This document shows, piece after piece, positions 1 to 10,798 of a stretch of 64,000 nucleotides of DNA (position 1 is its first letter; every line of letters begins with the position of its first letter). The notes beneath the pieces were generated by a model. The model saw nothing but the letters and a program-made list of their open reading frames with translations. It did not search any database and was not told where the DNA came from. The stretch spans positions 2,406,501-2,470,500 of the forward strand of contig JANUWF010001497.1 of assembly GCA_026120185.1 (NCBI GenBank), written 5' to 3'. The DNA comes from Voacanga thouarsii. Its lineage: Eukaryota > Streptophyta > Magnoliopsida > Gentianales > Apocynaceae. Position numbers and translations under genes: made by a program.

Positions 1-208
1 TTATATTTTATATTGTGTGGTTGTAATAATTTTTCACATAGTAAATATTTTTTTTAGTTGTCTTTTGACAACGGGCGTGATTTTTCTCTAATTTTGGTGT
101 TTTTCATATAAATCCTTGTCTTGTTATTTTTCTATGTGGTTGCTTGGCTATTTTTATTATTTTTATTAAAGGTGGTCTGTAGGGCAATAGGGAAGTTTTT
201 TTCCAACA
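1..208 (+). repeat. 5' LTR (partial) of a gag-only copia element
   Basis: This segment is closely similar to 1930-2138, sharing the stretch with TTGTGTGGTTGTAATAATTT and the internal GTTGTCTTTTGACAACG palindrome. It ends in CCAACA at 208, just before a copia-type primer binding site. It is therefore the 3' part of a 5' LTR whose start lies left of the window. Its partner LTR at 1545-2138 is complete. Confidence 0.85.
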
Positions 209-210
209 AC

Positions 211-224
211 GGGTATCAGAGATT
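211..224 (+). other. primer binding site, initiator-Met tRNA type
   Basis: GGGTATCAGAGATT lies two bases after the LTR end. Plant Ty1/copia elements typically have TGGTATCAGAGC here, complementary to the 3' end of initiator tRNA-Met. Two substitutions relative to that form fit an old copy. Confidence 0.75.
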
Positions 225-402
225 TATTGGGGTATTAATATCTACTTATCGTATGCTCTATAATTGTCACTAAGGTGGACCCTCCACATCAGAAAATAAG
301 TTAGATTATTATTTACTCATTTTGTTTTTATTAAGCCTACAAGTACCTTTGGTATGGTGGAGTTTTAGTGTGTGTTTTACACTAAAATAAAAACACAAAA
401 AA

Positions 403-1214
403 ATGTCAGCAACTAAATTTGATGTTGAAAATTTTGATGGAAAAATTAATTTTGCCTTATGGCAAGTGCAAGTTAAGGATTTATTAATCTAGTCTAGATT
501 GTACAAAGTCTTAAAGGGGAGGCTAATCTCTTTGACCAATAGAAAAGATTCAAAAGTGTCTAGTGATAGTAGTGGAAACTCAAGAAAGTCCAAAATGAGC
601 GATGAGGATTGGGAGGAGTTAGATATGAGAGATGCGAGTTAAATATGCCTCAATTTAACAAAAATGTTCTTACTAATGTGGTTGGACTGTTTACAATAAG
701 GGAGATTTGAGATAAGTTTGAAAGATTGTACCAGACAGAAAGTGTTTCAAATAGGCTCTATTTGAAGGAGCAATTTTATAAATTACAAATGGAGGAAGGT
801 ACAAAAATTTCAAATCATTTGAGTGTCCTAAATGAGATTATTTATGAATTGGAGACTCTCGGAGTCAAAATAGATGATGAGGATAAAGCTCTGCGACTCA
901 TCTTATCTCTTTCATCTACTTATAAACACAGACACATGCAGCCTATTTTAATGTATGGGAAGGAAACTGTAGTTTACTCAGAGGTGGAGAATAAATTAAT
1001 TTCTGAAGAAAAAAGATTAAAAGGAGAAAGCAGACCTTCAGAAAACTCAGTGTTTACTATTTGCGAGTATAGGAAGAAAAAGAATTCTGTGAAGAAAATT
1101 GTGTGTTGGGGATGTGAACAAACGGATCACATAAAGAAAAATTGCAAGAAGGGTGGAGTTGGTTTTGCCAATAGCTCCAAAGAAAAGATAATGTTACCAA
1201 TGTCATCTCCCTAG
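403..1214 (+). pseudogene. copia gag remnant with CCHC zinc knuckle
   Basis: Decayed capsid/nucleocapsid gene of a Ty1/copia retrotransposon, which would package the element RNA into virus-like particles. The probable start is ATG at 403 (MSATKFDVENFDGK, then a tryptophan, as in UBN2-type gag proteins). An in-frame stop follows at about residue 30, and further breaks occur before 726. From 726 to 1214 an open stretch of 162 codons carries the rest of the capsid region. Near its end is a CCHC zinc knuckle, CWGCEQTDHIKKNC (C-x2-C-x4-H-x4-C), at about 1108-1149. No protease, integrase or reverse transcriptase follows, so the copy cannot move by itself. Family assignment rests on the gag pattern, the primer site and the LTRs. 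Confidence 0.8.
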
Positions 1215-1544
1215 AAGAGGGAGATGATGAATTTCATTAAAGAAAAATATATGTCCTTATGGCATGATTGCTACCACTGAATATGCCATGAAAGAGGATG
1301 TATGATTGGTAGCATGTCTATGAATTTGCACACGGGCATTGGCTGATAATTATGCAAGGTGTGTGGTGGAATAAAAGAATGTTGATGGCTAATGAACTTC
1401 TGGAAAATCAGAATGGAAGTTGCACCATAATTAGCAAGTTTTTCGACATGGGCCGAGGAGAAATTCTTGAAGTTAATGTTAATTCCAAGTGGATATACTC
1501 TTTACGGTGAAGTATGATAATTCTTAAAAATTAAGAATTATGAT
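1215..1544 (+). other. non-coding remainder of the copia internal region
   Basis: These 330 bases between the gag stop and the 3' LTR should hold all of pol but contain only a short tail. I see no protease, integrase or reverse transcriptase motif in any frame. A large internal deletion, or an ancestrally gag-only element, is the simplest reading. Confidence 0.6.
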
Positions 1545-2138
1545 TGTTGGTATTATACAATGTATTGGTAGTAGAATTTTTAATTGAGATGGAGATTATT
1601 AAGAATTAATAAAAAAAATAATATTATTTGTGATGGAGAGCAAATCAATATGTGTGGTTAAAAGCAAGTGGATGTGGATGGTTAGAAGACAATCAAAATA
1701 TGTGATGGGCAAGCAATTTAGTTTGCCTATAAATAGGAGTAATATTTTGCAAGTGAAATACACCAACGGAAAAACAATAATAGCAACACCAAGAGAGACA
1801 ATAGGTGTGGGTGAGTTTTTTTTTTTTTTTAGTTTAAAACTCAAGAAAATTGAGAGGGTTAGAGGGTTTGAAAAATTTTTCTAAGTACTCTCTAGGTATT
1901 TTTTTTTTGGATTTTGAGTGTGAGAAAAATATTGTATTTTATATTGTGTGGTTGTAATAATTTTTCACATAGTGAATATTTTTTTTTGTTGTCTTTTGAC
2001 AACGGTAGTGGTTTTTCTTCGATTTTAGAATTTTTCACGTAAATTTTTGTTTTGTTATTTTTCTCTGTGGTTATTAGACTATTTTTATTATTTTTATTAA
2101 AGGTAATCTATGGGATAATAAGAAAAATTTTCCCAACA
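1545..2138 (+). repeat. 3' LTR of the gag-only copia element
   Basis: This 594-bp LTR starts TGTTGG and ends CCCAACA, the usual short inverted ends. Its last ~210 bases match 1-208. It contains a run of 14 T at about 1817. The 5-bp target duplication cannot be checked because the other end lies outside the window. Open frames here at about 1600-1880 are LTR sequence, not genes. Confidence 0.85.
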
Positions 2139-2436
2139 AAAAATAGCCCAACCTGACAAGGTTTAAGAACCCTTTCAACCTCTTGGAGATGGAAGATTGG
2201 ACCAAAGCTCATTTGGGTCAGCCTTTGACCTTTTTAGATTTGTCAAAAAATTGAAATTTGAGAGAAGTATACAGAGTTCTGTTCCCTTTCTCCTTTGAGC
2301 CTTTACGGTTTGGCCATGGGTTATTGTATGACAAAAGTAAGTTCAAAAGGATACGGAAATTATGTGGTCACATCTTCGGATATACCTAGATAGGAATTTG
2401 TTTGAGATGAATTTATTTGAATATAATAAAAAATTA
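2139..2436. other. unassigned flanking sequence
   Basis: About 300 bases of ordinary AT-rich sequence between the copia LTR and the Stowaway-like element. I see no open frame, repeat or signal. Confidence 0.5.
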
Positions 2437-2616
2437 CTCATTTCGTTTCAAAATATTTGTTCATAAAATCCTTTCATACAGATTAAGGGGGTTGAAAATA
2501 ATACTACAATTTAGATAAAATTTCTATTCTACCTATATTAAAAATAAGATAACTATTGGTTAATGAAAATTTTTAAAAAGTAAGAAGAAAAAAGAGTTTT
2601 GAAAAGTTGTGTAAGG

Positions 2617-2894
2617 AAAATTAGCCGATTCAATCTCTTATATTTTATGTTTTGGAGGTTTAGATCCCTCTTTTTTTTTCTCTAACTTTTTAGGTTCCTT
2701 AACTATTATTTTTGTACGATTTTAGTCCTTTTTTTAGGATTTTGTTAGTTAAACCGTCATTCAACTAACAAAATCCTAATAAAAGGACCAAAACGGCACA
2801 AAAATAATAGTTAGGGGACTTAACAAGTTGAAAAAAGAGAAAAAGGATTAAAATCGTAAAAAATAAAAGTTAAAGGACCGAATCAGCTTATTTT
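2617..2894. mobile_element. foldback (long inverted repeat) element, copy 1
   Basis: The whole unit is an imperfect palindrome. It opens with AAAATTAGCCGATTCAATC and closes with the inverse, GAATCAGCTTATTTT. Its centre, near 2755-2775, has GTTAGTTAAACCGTCATTCA followed by the reverse of the preceding arm. It would fold into one long hairpin, as foldback MITEs do. It lies inside the Stowaway-like element and is repeated at 3737-4014. Confidence 0.75.
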
Positions 2895-3234
2895 CTAAGC
2901 ATAATTGTAAAGTATATATAAGTTTCACAAATTAATAATTTAATTGTTATATTTTCTATAAAAGTTAAAAAAGTAAATATATTAAATTTTAATCACACCG
3001 GATATAATTTGTCATTTTATCAAGTATTTAAATAATGTTATATTGTGATGTTTGTTTAATTTAAAATATGTGACTATCAACTTAATGATATATCTATTTA
3101 TTTAACTTGTATCGTATGAAAGACTTAAAAAAAGAAAAATTGTTAATAAAATGATTATACTAACCATTCTATTGGATCAATTAAAAGCAAAATTAGAACA
3201 TCAACGATGCAAATTAATTAAATTTTGGAAATAT

Positions 3235-3720
3235 TCCTTGATTAAATTATTATTTTTTATTTTTCATTAAATAATAAATTTTTTCTTAAGATTCTGTTCC
3301 AAAATTTCTCCTAAATTTGAGATATATTTGCGTTGAATTTTTTTATTAATTTTTTTCTTTTAATTTTTCATTAAATAATAAAATTTCCTAAAGAATCTAT
3401 TCCCAATTCCATTTAAAGTTGGAAATAATTCTTTTATTAATTTTTATAAAATTTTTTGGTAACTACCCGTTTTTAACTTGGAATAAATTCCTTTACAAGA
3501 ATTTGCATGCCAATTCCATCCCAAAAGGTAGAACGGATTTTTTATTAATTTTTTATTTTTATTAAATAATATATTTTTAAGAATTTATTTCAAATTTTAA
3601 TTAAATTTGGGATAGATTTACAATGAATACTTTTATTACTTTATTATTTTTAAAAATAAAATTTCAAAAATTCATCTTAAATCCATCCAAAATTCTTTCA
3701 AATTTGGAGGCAGATTTTTT
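3235..3720. repeat. degenerate tandem repeats, unit about 100-130 bp
   Basis: At least four diverged copies follow one another of a segment containing TTATTTTTCATTAAATAATAA, an AATTC-rich middle, and AAATTTGGGATAGATTT-like ends (around 3245, 3355, 3540 and 3640). Copies differ by many substitutions and indels. There is no coding potential. A dot plot is needed to set unit borders. Confidence 0.45.
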
Positions 3721-3736
3721 AATTCTTTATTATTTT

Positions 3737-4014
3737 AAAAATTAGTCGATTCAATCCTTTAACTTTTATGTTTTGAAGGTTTAGGTCTATTTTTTTTTTT
3801 TTGTTTAACTTGTTAGATCCCCTAACTATTATCTGTGTGTGCTGTTTTGATCATTCTATTAGGGTTTCGTTAGTCAAATGCCGGTTTAACTAACAGAACC
3901 CTAAAGACCAAAATCGCATAAAAATAATAGTTAGGGGACCTAAAAAATTTAAAAAAAGAAAAGAGATCTAAACCTCCAAAATATAAAAGTTAAGGGATTG
4001 AATTAGCTAATTTT
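3737..4014. mobile_element. foldback element, copy 2
   Basis: Second copy of the palindromic element at 2617-2894, with ends AAAATTAGTCGATTCAATC and GAATTAGCTAATTTT. Its internal arms share the ATAATAGTTAGGGGACCT stretch in inverted form. It lies 840 bp from the first copy in the same larger element. Confidence 0.75.
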
Positions 4015-4359
4015 TTGTTGTGTAGTTAATTTAACATAAATAGGGGTAAAATAAAAAGAAACTAATTATTAATTCTAGAAATATGTATATAAATAAATAT
4101 TTTGAAACAAAACAAAAAAATTTTGTGAATAAGTATTTTGTGACGAAAGGAGTATTAAATATGCAAAGTCAATGTTGGGTTTAAGTAAGGAAAAAAAAAA
4201 AGAATATAATAGATTATAAGTATATGACCGCTATTAAAAATAAAAATTATTTTAAATTAAAGTAAAATTTTGAATTAAAAAACATTGTGCCTTGAGAAAT
4301 GCAATAAACTAATGAGCCAAATAAGGCCATTTCAGTGAAAAAAAAAAAAAATAAAAAGC

Positions 4360-5100
4360 TGGAACGAATCCCGCCTTTGTGTACAGAAGTCCTAAGGTGA
4401 CTCAAATTTATCATAGACCATATGTTTTAGCAAGTTGTACAATACATATAGTACAACTAACTAAAACAATAATTCACTGTATCCAATCAACCTTAAAATT
4501 TTCCCTTTGTGTGTTCAACCAGAGAGTTTTTCAAAATTTTGAAATTTGTGACTTTACTTTTGTTTGGCATTAGAGCTCGATAATATCGTAGAAGCGGACA
4601 AGCCCTCACCTCTTTCTCTTCGGTTCATATCCTTGCCCTTCCAAACTTCAGAATCATCCTTTTCCATTCGAAGTTCACTCTCAAATTGAAGCTCAAAAGC
4701 CCTATCTTTCTGTTCCAATCATACCCTTCTCCTTCCAAACTTGTGAAGTATTTCCTCCTATTAAGAGGTCTCTCCCAAACAAGCCATCCGACTGACTTCT
4801 CCAGATCGCACCAAAAGAAGAGGAGAATTTCCGAAGGAAAATTAAAGCCGTCGTACAAGGGAAGTCTTGTGTTTGGCATTTTCCCCTTGTTAGTATTGTA
4901 AAGAAATGAAAGTGCTAACCGGTTGCAGAAGCGAGGACTGTACTTTACAATTGTTGAAGTACTATGAAAGGTGAGTTTTGTCCCTTTTCCCTTCGCCTTT
5001 CGTCGTCGTGGTTCAGGGAAAGCAAGCTTTTCAAGTATTTTGTGTACACGAGTTTTAACTCTTACTGAGGATCAATATTAATCGACCTATTTATTAAGGA
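4360..5100 (-). repeat. dispersed repeat X (minus-strand copy)
   Basis: Read on the minus strand, this ~0.7-kb segment is collinear with 53690-54340 on the plus strand. Shared blocks include AGCACAAATTTTAAAATTTT-like, CTTTTGAGCTTCTG, GAGAAGTCAGC, CTTCAACAATTGTA and ACACAAAATAGTTGAAAAGC-like sequence. No transposase or retroelement motif is visible. An 84-codon frame (4879-4625 minus) is not preserved as an open frame in the other copy, so it is probably not a gene. The element class is unknown. It could be part of a TE or a duplicated piece of a host locus. Confidence 0.6.
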
Positions 5101-5395
5101 GAAATTGAGCTGAATATTCATTATTTACACTCGATTTTTTTTAAAAAAAATTCCTATTTATTGCTCTTTTTTTTATCTTCCTTTTTAGTACTGTTGAATA
5201 AAGGTATTTTGTTTGGAATTTATGTATGTGCTTTAGCAATGTTTTACAATATGTTATCTAGATTATGTGTCATTACCCATATTATGGAATGTTATGCATA
5301 AGGTTTTAGGATTTATGGTTACTTGGGTTGTGTGTCTATTAGAAGTTAAAAAAAAAAAAAAAAGACTTCCAATTTCGAGTGAATGAATAATGACA
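5101..5395. other. unassigned sequence with A-tract
   Basis: AT-rich sequence with a run of about 17 A at 5347-5363. No gene or repeat border is recognised before the LTR that starts at 5396. Confidence 0.4.
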
Positions 5396-5988
5396 TGTAA
5401 AACCTCATCTAAACTTACCTTAGAATTAGAGGGATGGACTGCATATTATATCATATTGCATAAAAATATATTTTTTGGATGAAATCGTGTGCCTTAGAAT
5501 TGTGATATATGGGTTATATGGTTTATTTATGCTTGTTGAGTAGTGAGGGCAATTAGAAAATTTTACTTGAGGATGAATTAGGAAGAGGCTTGAGATTTAG
5601 AAAGGAAAAGAATTTGGTTGGGAAAATGAGAATAAAAGTTATTGTGATTACGTGGTCAGAGCTTTGTGGTTGATTTCTAAGGTCTTAAGTTCAAATTCCA
5701 TCACTTAAATATTATTTTTAATTATCCTAACTAATATTTGAATTTTCTTCTTACATTCCATGATGTTAAGAATGTTGGCTTGGGGAAGATACAATGGTAA
5801 TGTCCTAATCATGTGATATTGTCCTAAAAGAAAATATAGAAGAGTTTTGGTCTCCATCATTTTAGCAATCTATGTCCTAACTTATTTAAATTTAAAATAC
5901 TCATATTTCTTTAATTCTCCTAATTCCTTTATGAAGTATTTTGGATAATCTTAGACTTGAATTTTCGAAAGAAAACTCTAGCTCTTGA
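5396..5988 (+). repeat. family-L LTR, copy A, left part
   Basis: Starts TGTAAAACCTCATC and is homologous to the start of the solo LTR at 5989 (TGTGAAACCCCACC). Its second half matches 27441-27746. The copy is interrupted at 5988 by the solo LTR and resumes at 11132. Ends of TGTNANAC...GTGTTACA type and a length near 4.2 kb fit the long LTRs of some plant Ty3/gypsy lineages (for example Tekay/del). No internal coding region of this family is in the window, so the superfamily is an inference. Confidence 0.75.
5645..5699 (+). promoter_or_regulatory. tRNA-like A-box/B-box pair in LTR copy A
   Basis: TGATTACGTGG followed about 33 bases later by AAGTTCAAATTCC resembles the spacing and consensus of an RNA polymerase III internal promoter, but it is decayed. 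The better preserved version is at 6241-6294. Confidence 0.3.
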
Positions 5989-6240
5989 TGTGAAACCCCA
6001 CCTAAAGCAAACCCTAGAGTAAGGGGGTCGGGATGCATATCATATTACTTTGCATGAATATACATGTTTTTGAATGATTTTATATTCTTTAGAATTATAA
6101 TTTATAGTCTAGAAGGCTTAGTTATGCTTATTGAGTAGGAAGGGTAAAATGGTAATTTTGCTTGAGGTCAAAATAGGAAGATAGCTTGAGGATTAAATAG
6201 GAAGAATATTTGGGAGAGAAAATAAGAACAAGAGTTGTTG

Positions 6241-6294
6241 TGGTTTAGTGGTTAGAGTTTTGGAATTAATCTCTAAGGTCTTGAGTTCAAATCC
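6241..6294 (+). promoter_or_regulatory. tRNA-derived A-box and B-box inside the LTR
   Basis: TGGTTTAGTGG at 6241-6251 fits the polymerase III A-box consensus. AGTTCAAATCC at 6284-6294 fits the B-box with one mismatch, at tRNA-like spacing. The intervening TTAGAGTTTTGGA also resembles plant tRNA-derived SINE heads. All three family-L copies carry at least the B-box part, so it entered the ancestral LTR. It is not a tRNA: no acceptor or anticodon stem pairs. Confidence 0.45.
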
Positions 6295-7626
6295 CATCAT
6301 TTAAACTTTTGTCATGATTATTTTAATTTAAGGTTGGATTTTTCGTCTTTTGCATTCCATAAGTAAAAATAGGAGCGTTGTCCTAGGGAGACATGAAGGG
6401 AATATCCTAATCCCATTCTTATGTCCTAAAAAGAATTCTTAAGGGATTCATGTCCCTTTATTCCCTAGCTTACCTTAAACTCTTTACTAATTAAGTTTGT
6501 TCAAAATTCATCCAAATCTATGGTTTTAATTCCAGAAAATTCAGTAAGGATTCTTGGCCTTGGAAATTTCGAAAATGATTCCTAGAGGTTGGAGATTGGA
6601 TTGAAAATAGGGAAGGAGTTAAGGAAGGTTCCCAAGAGAAATTAATCTCCATGGTTGAATCTTCAAACTCCACTCCATAGTGTTCTTCTTCTCCATGGAA
6701 GAAATCTGAAATTTTTCCAGATTCTTAGGCGGCCTAGCTTTCGAAAATCTTAGCCATCTTCCTTACTCAATTGCTTCCACAAACATGGCCAACTTATTCA
6801 GCTTGAAGACTGAAATTCTTTTGCCAAAAACCGGACTGCACAAAGCTGTGCAAACCAGAAGAAAATTCTGGACAGCTTCGATGCATAGCAAGCCAAAATT
6901 AAAGCTGTTTCCTCTACCTTTCAAACTAGTAAATTACTTCTGTTTTTCCACCATAAAGAAGGCTGGAAACCAACCTTTAAGGACCCTCAAAGACCTCTCC
7001 AAACCCTCTGCAAATCGGCTAAAACATTGCAGAAAAACTGCATAACAAATTTCAGCAACCAATTCAAAACAGCTAGAAAAATTCTAGCCTTGCTTTCCTC
7101 AAGCCTTACCCGAAAATCACCTCAAACTTCTGTGAGTTAACCTTTGTTCAGCCATGGACTGAACTCCATTACCCCTCCACTGACCTTACACGACTAGACT
7201 CCATAGCCATTCCTTAAATTTCTCCTACAATAACTCCAATCAAACTTCCATTTGAAATTCAAAAATTCCGTCAATTGCTCCATGAAAACACCCTTGGATT
7301 AAGCTTCAAAACCAGAAATTCTCCCACCATTGAACTCAGAAATTCGGCCAGCCTTATAGCTCCTTCCACCCTTATTCATTTCAGCAAAACACAGCAAACC
7401 AGCCGGCTCCATTGTAGCTTCAAGGAACCTCCATCAATCAAACACCATTACCAAATCTTTTACCTTAAAACACTCATTAAATTTCTCCATTTGAATTTCA
7501 AACAACCAGATTTTTCTCTCCTCCTTAATCTGAAAATCAAAATCACAAAACTCCCTCAATCATTCGGCCAGCCCCTTTAGAAATTCGTCCAACACTTTCT
7601 CTCCAATTCTCTCCATTTTCACCAAG

Positions 7627-7627
<1 letters not shown>

Positions 7628-7668
<41 letters not shown>
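7628..7668. repeat. (CA)n microsatellite
   Basis: A perfect 41-base CA/TG run inside the solo LTR. The other family-L copies have CA runs in related positions. Confidence 0.95.
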
Positions 7669-7671
<3 letters not shown>

Positions 7672-7911
7672 CCTTTCTTCAAGTCTAAGTCCACTCTAAA
7701 CACCTCCAATCCCTCCCAAAAACTCTAGAACACGCCTACATACTCCCTAGAGTCCATTTCTGGATTTTATAATATCAAATCTCGAAAACAAAAAATTTAC
7801 AATCGGATCAAAACCAGAATTTTTCTTGAAGTCTCAAGAACATCATCAAGGTAACCAAGAACAATTTTTGTTCATCTTCTTCCCTTCAATCTTTAACATG
7901 ACATACTAATA

Positions 7912-7938
7912 CTCTCTCTCTCTCTCTCTCTATCTCTC
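7912..7938. repeat. (CT)n microsatellite
   Basis: A CT/GA run with one interruption, in the solo LTR. It corresponds to the much longer CT run at 12500-12553 in copy A and the short one near 29024 in copy B. Confidence 0.9.
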
Positions 7939-9902
7939 GGCTGAAATGGTTGTTACAACCATGGCTGTTTTCTTTCCCCTCACTTGGACAATTCAAGTCT
8001 CCCAAGTGTGTGGATTTCTTTAAATCTTCATCGAGATAGTCATCAACCAAGTATTTCTCTTTAACCTTTCTTTTAAATTCTGGATTCATGTCTCTTAGAT
8101 GTTGATAGAAAGGGATATATATGATTGGGGATTAAGTAAATGCATATGTATGAAGGGCTTGAGATTGAAGTATGAGAATGATTGATCATGATTATGCTTT
8201 ATGAAATTCCTTGTGGATTGATGCATGTTCTTCATGTCTTAAGAAATTATGAGTGTTTAAGCATGTTAGATTTTATGTCACATTTGGTGAATATGATATG
8301 TTTTTATCTTCATTGAAGCCATGAATATGATTATGCTTAGTAGAGATTTGGCCATGTGATAGTAGGTATAGATTTAAGCCTTTGTTCATGAATAGAATAG
8401 TTTGTTGATTGATGTTGGAGTATATGCTCGTGAATCTTGTTGTCAATAGGAAAATTATGATCATGACATTGTTGATTCTAAGCTATTTTGATTAGTAAAT
8501 TTTAATACCCTAATTAAAATTATTTCTATGATTTCAAAATTCTTAGGAAGTTTTGGAAGTGGAATATTAGATGAAATAATGATATTTTACTAGTCAAATA
8601 AATGATATCTTTTATTAAAAATAATATATACATATATATGTATAAAACCTTTCATATAAATAAGTAAAATATTAATGGCCTTGTAGACTATATGTTCATA
8701 AATACCATTTCTATTTATTTATTATCTATTAATCAAAATTTAATAAAATTTATGTATTATTTTCTATCTATTAATTATTAAATAAGAGATTAGCAATAAT
8801 TTATTATTCATTTTACTATCTAAGAATTACCATTTAATAATATCATCTAGGGCTTAGGATTCTTCATCAATTAAACCCTAGTTTACTTATTAATAACAAC
8901 ACTCAAGATTTATTATTTGAACCTATAACTACCTAGTAATTATTTTACAACCCCTAGTTAATTTAACTTATCAAACTAGTCTTATTTTATAAAATCCTTT
9001 ATCATCTAGCCTTAAAGCTTAGGATATTAGGGTCATGATTGTAATAAGTTGAACTACGATTATTTATGGAAGCGAATATAATTTGAATATAACCATATAA
9101 CTTGTGTTTACCCTAGACGGGGTTAGGCCAGCATTGGAAGATTCTTGAATTTGATCAAGCAAAGGATCAGGTAAGCCTCTACATAAACTTATTTGAAGAC
9201 AAAAGATTTCTATGGCAAGCCAAACCCGATGTGTATGGCCACTCATTTTGTAAAGGCAATTAAGGACTGTTTCCTCTCTTGTTCAGTCAAACAAATCATT
9301 TGAAAATCAAACAAGTAGTTTTACACAAACACTAAACTCTTTCAAAAAAACTAACTTTGGCAAGAATTTTAGAAATCCTTAATTGCTATTTTCAAATAAA
9401 GCAATGTATTTTCAGTTTTTCCAAGTGGGACAATCATCGTTGAGTACTCAATAAGGGTAGACTACTAGGACTAGTCTTTGAAGGGTTATGATAAGTCTCT
9501 CAGTAGATGGCCACCTCTGAGGGGTGAGTCCTTCCCGGATACGATGTCAGTCTAGTAGGTCATGCCGGTCCGAGCTAGTAAGTTTCAGTCATGTGGATTG
9601 TGTGTTCCCAGAGTGGACAATCGGTAAGTTTTGGTGTAGAGAAGGAGGAGTATCTCACTTAGTAGGCCGATCACCTACCTTTTGTCAATCTGCACAAAGT
9701 GTGGCATTCTGACCGTTATATGGTTATGGGGCCCAACGTGTGGTAACCCATGGCTACCCATTTGAGTAGTTGTATTTATTGTGCACATATAGGTTTGAAA
9801 AGCAAAACGCTACTCTTTATTTTTAACCTTATTTATTGCTTACCAACACTTTCTCTTGTACAATTTTTACAACTTGTATACATGAACTGTTTTACCTGAA
9901 AC

Positions 9903-10798
9903 TAAGGGTGGCAATCATGTCGTGTTCGGGTTGGCGGGTCGTGTCAACTTGAGATAATTACACTCGACAAGCCAACTCGAACACGACCCGTTTAATAAAC
10001 GTGTCGTGTCAACCCGTTTATTCTCGTGTCGTGTTCGTGTTATAAAACGGGTTGACATGATTAGACACAAAAATTAAATAGATAATTATTAAATTCGTCA
10101 ATCCGAATACTTACTAAACCCACCAATCTGTGCACCATTACATAAAAAATTTTACAAAATTAAATCAAATCATATAAAATTAAAAAACTAATAAAACAAC
10201 CCATAGAGTCATAAAAAATCAATAAAATAACAAACTATCCCACTCAATATTTAGAGATCTTAATAAATTCATAAGATTTAATCTTAAAAATCTAAATAAT
10301 TGTAGTTTTGCAATAAAATTGGATTGTTCAAAAAATTATTTTCTCTAACTAAAAGTCATTGTAATAATAATATTATTATAAACACTAAATAATAATTAAT
10401 TAAGAATGATTCATTTACTATATATCAAGTAAATAGCCGCATTAACATCATTTATTTTTCTTAAGAGGTCTTATATAATTAAACAAAATAGACACAAACA
10501 ATACAATTAATTCATATAATAAAATTTAATTCAATTAATTCATATAAAAAATTAAATTATCTAATTTTTTATAGTGAAATTTGTAGGGTATTTCAAAAAG
10601 CATTAAATATAAATATTAAAAAAAGTTAAATGGGTTCGCGGGTTGAAACGGGTTGAACCCGTTTATGACCTGTACACATTTAAAGTCAAACGGGTCGACC
10701 TGTTTCGACCCGAACCCATGAAACCCCAACCCTAACCCGCTATAACCGTGTCGTTTTTGTGTCGTGTTGGCATATCGTGTTCAATATTGCCGCCCCTA
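9903..10798. mobile_element. hAT-like non-autonomous element
   Basis: The terminal inverted repeats are TAAGGGTGGCAAT and, inverted from the right end, TAGGGGCGGCAAT (11 of 13 identical). Flanking 8-bp duplications are CCTGAAAC (9895-9902) and TCTGAAAC (10799-10806). The paralogous LTR at about 31117 carries a single CCTGAAAT, the empty site. TAGGGGTGGCAAT ends with 8-bp duplications are typical of hAT elements. The subterminal regions are rich in CGTGTCGTGTC and GGGTTGACACG-like motifs; the middle is AT-rich. No transposase frame is present in its 896 bp. Confidence 0.85.

Larger units (their letters stand above)
2437..4152. mobile_element. Stowaway/mariner-like non-autonomous element, 1.7 kb
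   Basis: The left end CTCATTTCGTTTCAAAATAT and the inverted right end (CTCCTTTCGTCACAAAATAC on the minus strand) form terminal inverted repeats of about 34 bp. TA dinucleotides flank both sides (2435-2436 and 4153-4154), the target duplication of the Tc1/mariner superfamily. The CTCCCTYCGT-like start is typical of Stowaway elements. No transposase frame is present. Two ~278-bp foldback elements account for about a third of its length. At 1716 bp it is far longer than a standard Stowaway MITE, which are usually a few hundred bases. Confidence 0.7.

Noticed and set aside
1599..1884. Frames of 81 and 84 codons on opposite strands
   Set aside because: Both lie within the copia 3' LTR and include its poly-T tract.
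4625..4901. Possible small gene with a GTGAGT donor at about 4971
   Set aside because: The second copy of repeat X does not keep the frame. A splice donor-like word alone is not evidence of a gene.
6241..6300. A tRNA gene
   Set aside because: Only A- and B-box similarity is present. No acceptor stem, anticodon arm or 3' end can be paired; it is at most a SINE-like relic.
7275..7580. A 101-codon plus-strand frame
   Set aside because: It lies inside the solo LTR, is not preserved in the paralogous LTRs, and shows no domain.
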